The notes: a model not told the origin generated them from the sequence alone. A DNA stretch of 64,000 nt from Boletus sp. NGJ (GCA_019096195.1 JAGTXK010000021.1:310001-374000); one strand, 5' to 3'. Shown: positions 1-12,544, numbered from the stretch's first letter. Numbers and translations: made by a program.

Positions 1-923
1 GGCTTTCCCGCCTTCAAGCGCTTGTCATCTGCAGTGATCGTCACCTCAGGAGGTACGATGCCGACGCGCGTCATGCATCCATGCGCTGTCGATAGAGAGG
101 AAAAAATAAAGAGCCCCGTCAACGTGTTTGGTCAACATGTCGAAACGACACTTTACGTACCGTACGTTTTGGCACCGGACGTAGCGACAGCGTACCGGCC
201 CTTGGGGATCGAGTCGATCATCTTCCTCACGCCGGGAAGAATACGGACGGCGCGATCTACGCTGGTAGCTTCGATCTGCCAGGCTTCCATGCAATGTTTC
301 TTTGCCTCGGGCTGAAACGTGAGCATGTCTTCGTCTTGTTCGAGGATCGGATTGTCAACGAGGCGTTCATCGTAGATGGACGCTTCCGGTACGGCTGACA
401 TGGCCAGCCTGCCGTTCAACCGAGACGCAAACGAAGGACGACGACTGTCGAGCGCGGCAAAGGATGAGGTACGAGACGGCGGTAATGAATTCACGGGTGA
501 CATGACAAGTTCGGGGGTAGTCTCCCCCGAGCTAAGAGGACTGAGTGGAGACGAGATGGGGTGGGAGGGGACGGCTGAACCGGGGCCGTGTATGCGGTAC
601 GCGTCAGCAAAGAAGAGAATGGTCTCTTCGAACTGTTGGACTTCGGCGTCCATCTCGTGGGACTTGATGGATGGTTTGAATTGCGCGAGGTTGTCGACAG
701 CGCGTTTGCCGTGGGTGGCGGCGATCACGTAGGCTGGGTCCTGCCCAATGTCCTTGGCGACCTTTCCCCACGCAGCCTCGACAGCAGCGATGGAGTCGGT
801 GAGGGTGCCATCCTGTTGACGACATTGAAAGTGTGTTAAATTCCGAAAGCACGAACAGAAGACACACACACACACCATGTCAAACAAGACAGCGTCGGCG
901 TAGAAAGTATGGACGCTCGACAT
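1..923 (-). CDS. HAD-superfamily glycerol-phosphate phosphatase-like enzyme (partial, C-terminus off the left edge)
   Basis: Three exons read on the minus strand: 923-876, 812-161 and 85-1 (continuing outside the window). Seen: exon 1 ends in LFDM and exon 2 opens with DGTLTDS, so the catalytic HAD motif I (DxDGT) is split by a 63-bp intron and has Met in place of the second Asp/Val position. Motif II is in VATSGAKTYAHG, and the third exon gives TRVGIVPPEVTITADDKRL then KAGKP, the HAD motif III Lys context. Family knowledge: this order and spacing match yeast Gpp1/Gpp2 and Dog phosphatases, soluble enzymes that hydrolyse glycerol-1/3-phosphate or 2-deoxyglucose-6-phosphate. Odd: about 80 low-complexity Ser/Pro-rich residues (from roughly residue 85) interrupt the cap region. 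Substrate cannot be told from sequence. Start chosen because the ATG leads straight into motif I and lies about 80 bp below a TATA box. Confidence 0.85.
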
Positions 924-1003
924 GATGAAAAATTGCTGAGGGTAAAGCGTTGAGACAGGGATATGAATCTCGTCTGGGACGACTAAGCGACGGTGTCGCC
1001 TGG

Positions 1004-1011
1004 TTTATATA
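1004..1011 (-). promoter_or_regulatory. TATA box of the HAD phosphatase gene
   Basis: TATATAAA on the minus strand, about 80 bp upstream of the ATG at 923. Confidence 0.5.
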
Positions 1012-1079
1012 CTGGTTTCTGGGCCTAGTCCTTATCGCTATCCTCCGAGTCGTAACCTGACGTCAAGGGTGCGCGACGT

Positions 1080-4000
1080 GGAGCGCCCTTCGCAGGTAAC
1101 GAGGTTGAGCAAGACGATTTGATACTAAAGGGTCCACCTGTTTCATTTGTATTGTACGTTGTCCACGGATGGATGGAATTTCTCTTGATCGAATAGTCGA
1201 GGCAAAGTTATCAGCAAGGCGACAAAAGGAGTATGTACTACATCAAAGTAAATAACCGATATAAACTACGTTCAGTCACTGCTTTTAAGCGCTTAGGCAC
1301 TCGCCCCAAATTCAGCAAGACGTTTCAACTGGTCTTCCTCCCCAAGGAGGCAACTCCTTAAGATCGCCAAAGTCGTTCACGAGTATTTCCGCTCCCGTCG
1401 ACTTCCAGGGTGATCGCCACCGCCGCAGTGGAGCAAGCGTGTGAGGAAAGCCTCCCTCAAGGAGGTTTGAGCGCGTGCCTCGTAAGCCTGAAACATCTTT
1501 TCTGGGCTGTTCGTTGGCAGGCCCCTCACGTACGTCTATCTTTATCTCCTTCGCTCCGGTACTTGGCATGCGCGACTTATGCTCTTCACTGTCGCGCTCC
1601 CCTGTACGTCATGCTCGAGTGTATCGCATGGTGACGAATATATATTATGTAGCGATAGTCTGCTAACGCTGGTGCCGCACGTGCGATCCCAAGCATTGTC
1701 GATTCAAATGTCAGATGAGGTCAAGCCATTGCGCCTCGCAACTGAACCAACTTATCTTTCGTTTCGTTCCGATACTTCGAATTACGTTGACGTCACCTTT
1801 CACGGCCCAGTGTTTGAAGAGCGACAAACCCATGGATGCGATCGCCGCAGCCGTGGATATGGCGGATGACGGTCCGTTCCCAGAGTGGAGTGGCACAAAG
1901 AAACACATGCGATTGGCTGTCTGGTATTTGAATGGATACCACGTTGGTGTTCATTAGACCTAACCAACGGTATCCCATCATCGCGATAGCATAGGATCAT
2001 TGACCTACATCCACCGATTCATACAGCTCCAATTCGTCGTCAAGACGTTTACTGGGTACCCGGTGAGTCAAACAGCTGTTTGATCGAAAAATAATTCCTA
2101 GAGTACTGTGAAATAGTGGTTTCCACCGGCATTGTTCGAGATCGCTCGTTCCTGAAGGCTTCTAGCAATTCAATCAAGCAACCGGTTCGGGTATCTGTGT
2201 CAAGGGTGCCTTTGATAGGCTTGATCGTCCACGGGAATGGTGGTTGCATTTGTTTGAAGTTGTCAGCGGGGGCGAGGGGTCTGAGGGGGAATATTGTAAG
2301 GATGGTTGATCAAAAAGACGCCCGAAGGATCATCAATGATTGATCAGCGCTGACTTCTAAAGAGGGGTGAGCGGGCCGACCAGCAAAACGGACGGCGTTC
2401 TATCGGGTACCTCATAGACCGCCATCGGTTAACCGGGACGAGGGGGAGATATCGATAAGGACCAGGACGACGGCGCTCTGATAACGCGTAAACTTGACTT
2501 GATTATATTACCCGCGAAGTATTACTGTGCGAACGCTCCAGATTGAGGCCTTTTCCATGGACCTATCACTGATTATCCATAGGCGTATTCCGGGTGGCAT
2601 TCGCCAGTAACCCACTTCAAATACTAAGCAAAGACCAGGTTCAGATGCGCGACAGAGCGGAAACATTATTGCATCTCGATCTTGCTCCGTCAGCGGCATG
2701 CATCCCATAGGGATACTATCATTCAACCAGAGTTAACTTGCAGCCTGTTTTTCACAAAATTGAAGTATAGCACTTCAACTTACTCACCCGTTCGCTATCG
2801 GCACGGTATTACAGATACTCGTAGAACTCTCTCAGCTACTTGCTCACGTTCTCCCGGGGCTCATTAAAGAAGCTGTAGCATGCCGGCAGCATTCCACTGC
2901 ATCAAAGTCGAAAACGAGAGGAGTTGGAACGTTTTGTCTTGTCGCAGTGCGCACACTATCAGCAACTAGTGCCACTTGAGTGCCGAGGCGGAGCCTGAAC
3001 CATGCCGACAGCGTGATGTCCATCTCATATCTTTTATTCTCGCTGTCATTCGAATGTGGATCTCTCGGAAACATGGAGGAATATGATGTTCCAATGGTAA
3101 CCACATGGTCTATTTTTTATGGGTGGTTTTTTGGGTTACGAAATCTCTCGGATCTGGGCCGAAATATACTGCTACCACCATTTTTCTCGTTCCCGTGCAG
3201 TATAGCCAGCGTGGAATTCTCTCCTAGCCGCTCCCAAGGCGCGATTCGAGATACCGAGGACTTTTTTTTTTTTTTTTTCGGGGACATCTACTAGGGTCAC
3301 GCTCACCCTCTACGTCATGGCAAGCTGAATGGTCCCGGTTCATATGGAAGCCACCTTTTTTTTTTTTTTTTTTTGTGCGTTCTTTTCATATATGCTTATC
3401 ATCCCCTAGAGGGTTCATGGCCGATAAGTACAACTTTGCAAACGCTGGGCGTTATCGCGATCAGCTTCGCGAGCTTTTTTCGACAACTTCGTTCGGTCGT
3501 AACGTTCGCTATATGTCCATGTTACAACGACTCCCTGTGAAAACCTTGTCAGATGACGCACGTAAACAAACACATGTTCGGCTCGAGCGCGGATTCCCGA
3601 AATAATTCATCGATATTGAAAAGTTTCTTCACCTTTGACGGTTTGGCAGTGACAAGGCAGACGTAGACCATAGATCTGCTCCACCATCTCAATTTCCAGT
3701 CCCAATGTCATGCACGACCACTCAAAGGGGAGTAGCGAATCAATCACATTACGATGGTGCTACGATAATCGTTCAAGAGTACTTGTAGTGTTTCAATCGA
3801 AAGTGTTTATCATATTGGCGCATGTTCCTCTTACCTGCATAAAGAAAACCTATGCGCTGTGCGAGAGCACCTCGTATAGCGATGGAACAAGAACACAAAA
3901 ACAAAAGGAGAAGAAATAAGAAAGGGAGCAGACATGAACAAAGTATCTGCATGGCCAGCCAAGAAAACAAGAAGTGACGAGACTAGGACAAAAAGAATAA

Positions 4001-4200
4001 GGTTAAAGACAGGGGTGCTTCGGACGTTGTGGTGTTGTCCGCTCAAAAAGGAAAAGTCCAGAGGCGAGGATCCAATGCGGGATATAATGCACGAAGGCAA
4101 TGAGGGGAGTCACAAAAGGCGGGATACACCTTGATATTCTGAACAACTCTATAAGTACATGAGACCGGCGGCCAGGATGTTCTGACACGTACTTGAATAA
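1080..4200. other. Intergenic, no gene recognised
   Basis: About 3.1 kb between the phosphatase promoter and the end of the Ser-rich gene. Short open frames are present but none shows a family, a splice pattern or compositional bias that I can defend. It contains two long T runs (3262-3278 and 3356-3374). Part of 3900-4220 is probably 3' flank of the minus-strand gene to the right. Confidence 0.5.
3262..3374. repeat. Pair of long poly-T tracts about 80 bp apart
   Basis: T17 at 3262-3278 and T19 at 3356-3374, separated by ordinary mixed sequence. Either could be the A-tail of a minus-strand retroposed copy, but no SINE or LINE body is recognisable beside them. Confidence 0.6.
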
Positions 4201-4225
4201 TGCAATATACAACATCGGTCTGTGC

Positions 4226-7200
4226 TCAGCCGAAAATTTCTGTGACAGTGCGTCGACGCTCCCGCCGTTGCGACGGGAACGCAATTGTCTTGGGTTGAGG
4301 GTTGCCGCCCGCTGTCTCGCGCTCCTCGGCGGCGGCTTCGAGCGACTTGCGGGCTGCACGAACACCCAGAGTTCGCCGACGACTATCCCTCTCAGTTTCC
4401 GAGCCAGAGAGTGACGGGCGAATCTGGTTGACACCAGAGGTATCCTCTTCCGCAGTCGTACCTACGCGCCTTCGAGCCTCATCACGGCATTGCTGTTGTT
4501 GGAGAGCAGATACTGACACTCCCGATGGACGCGAAAAGGTTACAGAAGAACGCACTGAGTCGCGGGAATCTGTGCGCTCTATAGGGAACGTAGATACCTG
4601 CGGAGAGGCCGAAGCTGTGTGTGTTGATACTGCCGTCGTGGGATTGGGTGTGGATAAAGCAAAAGGTGTATTGGGATTGCGAACGGTGACTATGGAAGCC
4701 AAGGAGACGTTGCGACGGCTGCCTTTGTCAACCATAGTGTTGGATCTTTGAAGTAGGGATTCGGAGGGGAGGGTTGGCAAGGGAGGCGGGGTAGAATAAA
4801 CAGATGGTCTCGACCTTTCCGCCTGAGGGTATCGAGATGCTGGGGTTGGAGATGGCTCATAGTCTACTGATAAGTCAAGGACGTTGGATGGTGTGTTATG
4901 AGTCGCTGAACCGTTCGCTGTCATTTGCTGCTCGCGATGTTCACGTGGCGCGAATAACCGTTGGGAAGTTAGAGGTGGATTGAAACCATTGCTAGAGGAA
5001 GTCGATCGATCTTGATTGCCGTCCTTGTCTTGTGAAGATGGAGGGCGGGCAAGGCTAAAATCGTTACGAGAGGAGAGCCTGCGAGACACATCAGCCCCAC
5101 TAGCGGAAGTCATTGGTTCCCAGCTCAATCGTGACTCGGCACTTCGTCTACCATCTTGACTCCGCCTGGTGCTGCCCCTCTCAAGGCCTGAATCGGACGG
5201 AGGCCTCCTAGTCATTTCATCATCCAAGCTCATGGACCTCAGGTGGGCGGATTCAGATGCGCCAACTGCTTCCTTCAACAGCTTTCCGACACCAAGAATG
5301 AATCCGGTGAGCGAGCGCACTGCATCATCGCTCTCCCGCAAACTCTCTCGAAAATCAGAGCCAACATCTCTCCAGATTTGTGCGGGGTGATTAAGCCCGT
5401 CCGCATCGTCGTACTCGTCTTCCACTTCGATGGCAATCTGTTGTTGGACAGCATTGGTTGTCGCAGTCCTCAAAATCCTGTTGAGCCTCTCCGACGAACG
5501 TATGATTGCGCTTGAATAATCGGATAAATCACGAATTGTTTGGGATTGATTGGGATGTCGAGAGAGTTGCGCTTGGAACATCGAGAGTGATTCTAGCATG
5601 AGGCGGGTGTGTTCGGCACTCTGAGGACTATGAAGGGTTGCGAACGAGCCATTAACACCCGGAGTTACGCTTGTATAGTGGCGGGAGAGAGTTCCTGTAC
5701 GCGGTCGGTCGGGCTCGCATGGTGTTTGAGGTATGGAAAGGATGCGCGTGGTCGGTGAATGCCGGGACTCTGGTCTATCCGAAAGGTCGTACATCGTTCT
5801 CCTGGATCGTACTGAACAACTCCCGTTCCTGAAACCGTCTCCCGCGTGTGCAAAGTCCGCCATCGACGTAGCGGGCCGAGATGAGACTCCACGCCCTGTA
5901 CCTCTGGTATCCCGTTCTCCAACTAAGGCAGCGGGTGCCCGAGGTGGATCTGAGTGCAAGTGGGGGCGAGGAGCAGGCGCGCTGGATCCACTCGTTCGAC
6001 TCCTATCATCAGCATCGGATCGCCGCTGCCTTTCCACGTCCTCCCACTCCAATACGCGACCAGTACTCGGGCCAACTACACTTGAGCGTGCACCCCGTAC
6101 AGACACGTTCACATCACGTCCTTCACCGAAGACATCCTCGCTCGATGGGGCGCCGTGTCTCCCACTTCCTCGCATGATAATTCCTGCCGCACGCAAGCTC
6201 TCGCCTGCGAGTCTCCCTGTTGCACCTGCGCCGCCATTCAAAGCACTTTCTGCGCTTCCTCCCCGCTGAGACTGTCTTCGCCCCCCATCTGGAGCATTAC
6301 CTGATAGATCATCGGAAAGCCAGCGGGTCTGATGTCGTCGTGTCAGATCCCTCACAGTGGAAACCCGAGTGGATCGAGCACCGCGAGGGGAGTACTGGAT
6401 ACTGTTTGTTGCGTTGACAGCTGTATGCGCCGCAGTCCTTGGTGAATGATCGATTTCGTACGCATCATCTCGGAAGGAGGTGTGGTATGGAGTCATAGGC
6501 TCGGTTGAAGTCTAAAGGTAATGTATTTTTAGCCGACCGCAAAAGGAACTCAGCCATGCCACCAACCCGTCCTGCCAAGCTCAGTCGTTCTCTGTTTCTG
6601 AATTCTCCTGGAAGCGGCTGCCGTGACCTTTTGCTTCCAGTAGGGCTCCTCCTTGAAGAAGCTACAGCGGCCAGCGCTGCTTCAGTAACATCATGGTCAT
6701 TTCTACTGTATCGCCCGTTCTCCACACCCTGAGCGGAAATAGCACTCGCCATGGACATTCGTTTACGGGGAGTACGTGACGGGCCGGGAGACGCCTGACG
6801 CGTCTTCGCGGGAGATGTGGGTGCAGATGTTAGCCTGTGTCGTTGACCGGAATTTGATACAGACGGCGGTGTTGACGAACGTTCAGGAGAGGATGAATGG
6901 TAGGAATTGGAATAGGACCCAGAGCGGGAAGGAGTCGGTGCACGTAGACTCTCCCGCTCGGTCTCGGATCCCGAGAGGGTATCATTACGCTGAACATGTG
7001 GTGAGGACTGCGAGTGTGAATGGGATGAGAGGCGAGACGATGATGCTGCGGTAGTGGACGATGATGGGGCATTAGGTGAACGAGAAGGATGGGTCGGTGA
7101 TGGAGTATGGAGTCGGGAGGAGAGTTTGTCAAGTGCCTGCCCATCATACGTCAATTCGACAAGCGAGACGGATTGAATAGCATATAGGCAGAATTTAACA

Positions 7201-7799
7201 TCGAAATACCAAAACCACAATGAAATCCAAGAAATCGTAGTTCCGAAGGTTGCCAAGAATACAGTGCAACACGTGGGTGGGACAAGGGCATGCCATGAGC
7301 ATAGGTTGAGGAGGAGGCGCAGTAGGCTCACCATGCGGTTGCGTTGAGCAAGGCTTTTGACCCTTTGGAGCGCTGCGATATTCTCACTGGGGCTTTTGAC
7401 TACAAGTCTCCGGTCAAGCCTGGCGGTATTATCTTCCTCACCCGCATGGTCGTTTTCGTCATCTTCGTCATCAGAATTGGGTCTTGAAGTCTTAAATAAA
7501 GCCATGGGCCCGTCATACGTTTCTGTAGGCATCATTGCACTTGGAGAACTTGAATACGAAACTGGACGCTGCCTGATGCTGCCAGAGTTCGCGCTGCCGT
7601 TGTCACCAGTTGAACCACTCCCGGTTGAATTGGTTGCTGGGGGAGATGGTAATCCAGAAGGGGAAACAACACCGGGGCTCTCTGGAGGCTCAGGTAGATC
7701 TGGAATATCGGTTTCCTTGGGATTCTTGGGTGGTAACGACCCTAGGAATATTGCGGATAAAGGACGCCTCGAGGAAGCAACAAGTGAGCGCGGCGGCAT
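4226..7799 (-). CDS. Large Ser/Arg-rich, mostly disordered protein of unknown function
   Basis: Three exons: 7799-7332, 7136-6567, 6511-4226, all phase 0, giving 1107 aa. The 55-bp intron 6512-6566 (gttggt...ctttag) is needed to join the two long frames (LSLAGR | TSTEPMTP). The 195-bp intron 7137-7331 (gtgagc...gggcag) is in frame and free of stops; removing it joins LAQRNRM to ALDKLSS, keeping it adds a hydrophobic stretch out of character with the rest. The protein is low-complexity (SPxP, SGSETERE, RRQS runs) except for a more ordered patch around the EHTRLMLESLSMFQ and DVGSDFRESLRESDD segments (roughly residues 650-770 of the spliced product), which looks helical. I recall similar proteins across Agaricomycetes annotated only as hypothetical. 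No catalytic motif, signal peptide or membrane anchor in the spliced form. A scaffold or regulatory role would be a guess. Confidence 0.8.
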
Positions 7800-9530
7800 C
7801 AGAGTGAGCGCAGCTGGTCATCAACCACGGCGTGCGTGAAATAAGAAGTCGTCGTCGTCGTCGTGCACAGCGAGCAAGAGGTTGGGACGACAGCGAGCTC
7901 AGCGCCGGGCGAAAGCAGATGAAGGAAGGACGGTACCGTGAGAATTCAGATCCCCGCTCTCGTCGCACACACTGAAGCTCTCCGAATTCCGACTCCGAAC
8001 GCACCAAGATTCACACAAAAACAACTTGGTGGTTGTCAAGGAACACAGGTCCAATCCATTGTCCAACGCTGATATTCTGTCGCACTTGGACCGTGTCGCT
8101 TGGAGAAATCTACAGACCTATTCTTCCACAGGCAGATCCAAGCACCAACGGAAACGAGCCTCTCCGACGATGCTTCCGATCACACGGCTATGCCATCCGC
8201 AACCCTTCCACAGTATCAGCGCCCAGGAGTTTCCCTCGTGACTTGGTTTAGCTTTTGCAGACCAAATCTCGCAAGCTCGGCCCATTATGGAGAAGTGCTT
8301 GCTTTAGGAGGATCCCCGTGTTACAATTTACCACGGATCAATCACAAGCATATCGAGGAACTCTTGCCTACTTCTCCAGCCTGGTTATCATTTCAACGTT
8401 TCAACCCTTCATACTAATGAGCCACTTAAGAATGGTAACATTGCAATTCCAGAACCGTAAAGTATGTACAGCAGTCGTCTTCCAACGAAAATCGTAACAT
8501 GGTGGTCAGACAGTATGGTGATACTCTCACTCGAAGCACGACCCAAGACCGAAACATAGGCTCAGGTACTCGAGCAAAGAGTTCTTCTCTTTGAGACCAC
8601 CTAATTGCTTGTTTACACCCCTGGACAACCGCGTCGTCATCGACCTCGCCGTAGACGTGGCCGTCGCTTCGACCATCAACGTTCGCATTCCGACGTCCGT
8701 GTTGGGTGTGCGTTCATGTTCTGTAGACACTCGACGAGTGTTCTTTCATATCAGCGATCGGTCCCGGAAATCAGATCATTAGTGCCAAGGTCGAATAAGT
8801 GCTCCTTTTTGGTCAAAGGATTCGAACGCGTGATTGTTGACAATGTTTCCTCTTGTCACTCCTTCAGCAACAATGTTGGATTCTGATAAATCCAGCCATC
8901 TCACAATGCACGATCATCTACTGGGAGAAGTCGGGAATCGTATCGTACGGTTTCTACTGCCTATAGATATGACAAATGTGTTATATCGTTGAGGTTCGAA
9001 ATTGATCATACCCTTGTATCGCACAGATTGCAGATTGACCAGGTCGTATAGGTTCGTTATCCATGGTGGTATGTTACCGGCAAGCAGTTGCTCACAGCCA
9101 CGAGAATAGTTCGTGCGAGCTACTCCGAATCTAATGAACTTTGGGATCAAGGACATGTGATGGCTCGCTAAGACTCGTTTACAAAGTGTTCAATATCACG
9201 AGCTCTTGGTCGGATCCTTCTCGAGTGGTCACCCTGTGGCCCGTATGCATCTAACCAATTCCGATAACTTCTCATGTTGAATGTTCGAGTCTATTCTTTA
9301 GGATCGCATGGGTGCGAAGGTGCGTGCCATAAGTTCGCCAGCCCGGGCCTTGCGCCAGGGCCAACTCTCCAGCGATGTATTTCAGCAATTTGAGGGCTTA
9401 TAGCGACGTGCCCATCGAAGGACGGTCACCAGGCTCGCCCTCAGGCACTCGTTCACCCCCGTCTCTGCATTACAAATCTGGGTACAACGCGATGGCTTCG
9501 CGCAAGCGTATAGTAAGTACCACCATTCTT
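7800..9530. other. Intergenic, no gene recognised
   Basis: Contains the 5' flank of the Ser-rich gene (about 7800-8010). Short frames at 8026-8500 and 8527-8780 on both strands have no recognisable family. The segment near 9125-9245 resembles 12335-12450 and belongs to the repeat family listed separately. Confidence 0.45.
9125..9245 (+). repeat. Diverged repeat R3, copy 1
   Basis: Resembles 12335-12450: shared blocks include ctaatgaac, gctcgctaagactcg / gctcgcttggattcg, and cacgagctcttggtcg / catgagctctcggtcg. No coding potential seen. The two copies flank the SSP1 region. Confidence 0.5.
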
Positions 9531-9536
9531 GCCACC

Positions 9537-9730
9537 ATTGCGTGTCTACTTTATTATAAGCGCGCTGGATGTCGACCTCAGCTCGTCGGACACGAGCACA
9601 ACCTTGCCCCCGAGGTGACGGCCCGTCGTTTTCAGGCGCTCCGACGATGATTAACCCGAACCACTTTAAAATCCCAGCCAGTGAAATAACAGGTCACTAC
9701 CCCACTGGAGAGCGAACATCCTGGGACGTG
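9537..9730 (+). repeat. Diverged repeat R1, copy 1 (upstream flank of SSP1)
   Basis: Shares long near-identical blocks with 11667-11760 and 11920-12130, for example cgacctcagctcgtcggaca, then ggcgctccgacgat and aatcccagccag. In copy 1 it leads directly into the SSP1 promoter; in the second copy the SSP gene body is absent. Confidence 0.6.
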
Positions 9731-9907
9731 GGGTTTGTAAGCTGACTTCAATACCTGTACCATTAATATCCCCGACCTTCACCCGATGTCAACGCAATCC
9801 AGGAAATCGGGTTGCATCCGAGTATAGCCTTGTTTGAGACAAGTTTGAGACGCCGCATGCTGACAGGCGAAAGAGGATAAGACCATTTTAATTGTCATTC
9901 ACTCAGA

Positions 9908-9915
9908 TATAAAAG
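9908..9915 (+). promoter_or_regulatory. TATA box of SSP1
   Basis: TATAAAAG, 93 bp upstream of the ATG, followed by the flank common to all SSP copies (actcatcc...cagacaact). Confidence 0.6.
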
Positions 9916-10000
9916 CCACCCAAGTGCCTCACTCATCCCTCAGACAACTCCTCGTTCTCTCTCTTCCACAGTCTATCCATCTCGCACTCCATCGCCCGAT

Positions 10001-10211
10001 ATGTTCGCCAAGCTCAGGTATATTATTTGCGTTTCCCCCATCGTCGTCACATTGACCGACGTGCATGCTCAGTGTTCTTGTCCTCTGTATTGCCTTCAAC
10101 TCTTCGTACCCTTCCGTACCCCTAACACCGGGAGAGGGCTCGACAGATAACATCGCCAGAAACTTGCTCACCGATCGCTCACTCTACGATCGCGTGGTAC
10201 CCCTTTTGTAA
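10001..10211 (+). CDS. Small secreted peptide SSP1 (51 aa, spliced)
   Basis: Exons 10001-10017 and 10073-10211; the 55-bp intron (gtatat...gctcag) lies in phase 2 right after MFAKL. Unspliced, the frame is closed; spliced, it reads through to the stop, giving a 51-aa product. The first 14 residues (MFAKLSVLVLCIAF) look like a signal peptide; the rest is short, polar and without cysteines beyond the leader, ending VVPLL. Family: same leader, intron position and tail as four other loci in this window. This copy has lost the Cys of the CVPxL tail and has the most diverged core. Neighbour: a relic of the NHFRYW secreted-protein gene converges on it from the right. Secreted peptide or effector-like role is inference; no known family recognised. 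Confidence 0.7.
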
Positions 10212-10234
10212 ACATTCGATAAGCGTATTGATTG

Positions 10235-10530
10235 ACATCGCTCAACACTGGACGATGAAGGCTGCGCCGATGGCGATGGCGACAACCAAGCCGACAAGCG
10301 TACTGGGAATAAACTGATACACGTCGAGGGAAGACGCAGATGCTGTAGGCGGAACCATACCTGCAACCTGAATTTCTGAGGACATGGGGTATGATGAGGG
10401 AGGGATTGGACCGAGGTCCAGAGGCGCGGTTAATCAAACATACATTGCTCACGGTACTCTGAAGAACTGGAAAATCAGAGGAGGCAAATGTGATGCTATT
10501 CATGAGTTCGCCGCAAGTCACTCCAGTACA
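10235..10530 (-). pseudogene. Relic of the NHFRYW secreted-protein gene
   Basis: Minus strand: SSDFPVLQSTVSNVCLINR (about 10420-10530) matches SDSQVLQDTVSNGGLINYY of the intact gene at 20182-21519. Downstream, 10370-10235 reads a hydrophobic tail (STLVGLVVAIAIGAAFIVQC, stop). The whole middle of the gene, including the NHFRYW block, is missing between them. It lies just past the SSP1 stop, in the same convergent arrangement as the intact pair. Confidence 0.65.
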
Positions 10531-10539
10531 ACCACTTAA

Positions 10540-11660
10540 TTACTCGGCCATGGTCAATGTCCTCCCTCCCAACACTTCCTTGGAACAAGGAAATGAATGA
10601 GATGGAGATTGCCCAGACGGCTTGAAAAAAAAAAAAAAAAAAAGAGGATCCCCTTGCTATCCAATTCACATTGATTGGCGGTCCTGTAGCGTTCCACGTA
10701 AACAAGTGGTCGTAGTTAGCCCACCATAAAGAGGTACATTACATTGAATAAGACTGGTACTGCAGTACTTACGGTTCCCCATTACAGTAATCCGTTTGAA
10801 TTGCGCTACAGTAGGTGAGCTTTACTCCCCAAATACCCTCGACCTTTGTATTTTTCGCTACGGAGTCAAGTTGGTCAAAACCTTGTAAAAGCAAGAAACA
10901 AATCACCACATTTCCACTGATGACAACAACTCCGAAATGTCGCTACCCTGGCCTTGACGTCGGACTTGCGCTGTTCACAGTTAACTTAGGCTTGCTTTGT
11001 ATAAGCTAGGAGACATTATATTCAATCCTTCGCTTCAATCCTTTGCAACAATCAGGCCACTTACTGGATATGTAGCAAATATATCGCAGTCCATTTGGAA
11101 ATAGGTTTCACCCAAGTGGTGTCAGACTCAGTGGTTCCTCCTCCACGCGGAAAGTAAATCTCTTCCAGTACCATTGCAGTTGTGGAAGGAACCCGACTCC
11201 CCTTTTTGCGTCTTCTCTGCCTTTTCCGATAAAAGTTGGTCTTCCATTTTTGGATGAAGGCGCTATCTTCAAGATGAAGTTTATGCTGACTCGGAGCTGC
11301 ATAAAACTTCAGTGAGAAGGTCCACGAATCAAGCTGAACTGAAGAGATTTCTTCCAAGTGAATCTTGCTGACGACTCTAAGACGTCGGCCGCTGCTACTC
11401 GCCCAACAGATGTACACACCAATTTGTTTAAATGCGTGCGATGCTACATGAACTCGTATAGTTGCCAGTCTTCCTTGGGCAGACATACTAGCTGTTCGTA
11501 TATGTAGGAGGCTCGGGATCACCGTAGGCTTACATAATCACGTCGCATCCCTCTCCACGTGATGTATTTTTCTCTTTCCTATGTGTTTCATAGAGCTCAC
11601 ACAACACCTTTGTTATTGTTCTCGCTGCATGGTCCTGCATCCCGAATTCCAACAGAAATG
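10540..11660. other. Intergenic with one unassigned 153-codon frame
   Basis: A minus-strand open frame at 11061-11522 (153 codons, starting MIPSLLHIRTASMS) has a basic KRQRRRKK patch but no recognisable domain and no obvious promoter; I do not call it a gene. An A18-like run lies at 10624-10642. The remainder shows nothing recognisable. Confidence 0.4.
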
Positions 11661-11666
11661 TTATGG

Positions 11667-12290
11667 CCTACTATGCCCATTCCCTTTATTATCAGCGCGG
11701 ACGACATCGACCTCAGCTCGTCGGACATGAGCACAACTTCAAGATGACCGTCGAGTTTTCATTCGTGTGGCCTCCTCGCTAGGAATGTGTTTATCCCCCT
11801 TTTTTTTAATTCACTCAGTGGACGTGTTGTCAGTTCATTTCAACCAAATACGTGCTCCTTGTGGTTCTCATCCACTTACAATCGGTCCTGGACGTGGCGA
11901 TATGTTTCATCCAGATGGTAGGCGCTCCGACGATACGGTTAGTCTCCTAACCTTTCTAAAGAATCCCAGGCAGCAAAACAACATCCCACCACCACAAAAA
12001 CAAACAACTTCATCGTCAGTTATCAAAAGCTGTACCACTGAATCCCCGCCGATGTCAACACAACCCAGAAATTGGTTTTCGTCCGAGTATTGTATAGCCT
12101 CGCAAGTGCTAATTTGAGATGGGCCGCATGCCACAGAGGATAAGCGGCGACAAAACGAGACAAGATGATCAGCGTGGGGAACGTCGGACATAAGTACAAC
12201 TCATCGCAAGTATACTGTCACCGAGGTGACCGTCGACGTTTTCGTGTGGCCTCCTCCCTGGGGATGTGTACACCTTTGTATCCCCCCTTT
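11667..12290 (+). repeat. R1 repeat, second and third copies, without an SSP gene
   Basis: 11667-11760 and 11920-12130 resemble the SSP1 upstream flank (9537-9880), including the gatgtcaac-acaacccag block, but the TATA box, leader and coding exons are missing. 12180-12270 repeats 11720-11790 (cgtcggacat, gaccgtcga, gtgtggcctcctc). Confidence 0.55.
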
Positions 12291-12334
12291 TTTCAAACGC
12301 TCCATGAGTGTATTCTCATCGAGTTGGGCTGAAT

Positions 12335-12450
12335 AGCATCGAATCTAATGAACAAGGACAGGTGAAGCTCGCTTGGATTCGTTTTCAAGGTGCTCATTAT
12401 CATGAGCTCTCGGTCGCATGATTCCCATGGCAAGTGGGCACCAGAAAGAC
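12335..12450 (+). repeat. Diverged repeat R3, copy 2
   Basis: Second copy of the block at 9125-9245. Confidence 0.5.
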
Positions 12451-12544
12451 CACTGTCGCAGACACGAAACAACCCAACATAGCCATCGATCAATCACCCT
12501 CGTAGACGCGCAATATTCAGCAGAGTGGTGCCGTCAGTGGGGAC

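Noticed and set aside
11061-11522. 153-codon minus-strand frame as a gene
   Set aside because: No recognisable family, promoter or splice pattern; kept as an unassigned frame.
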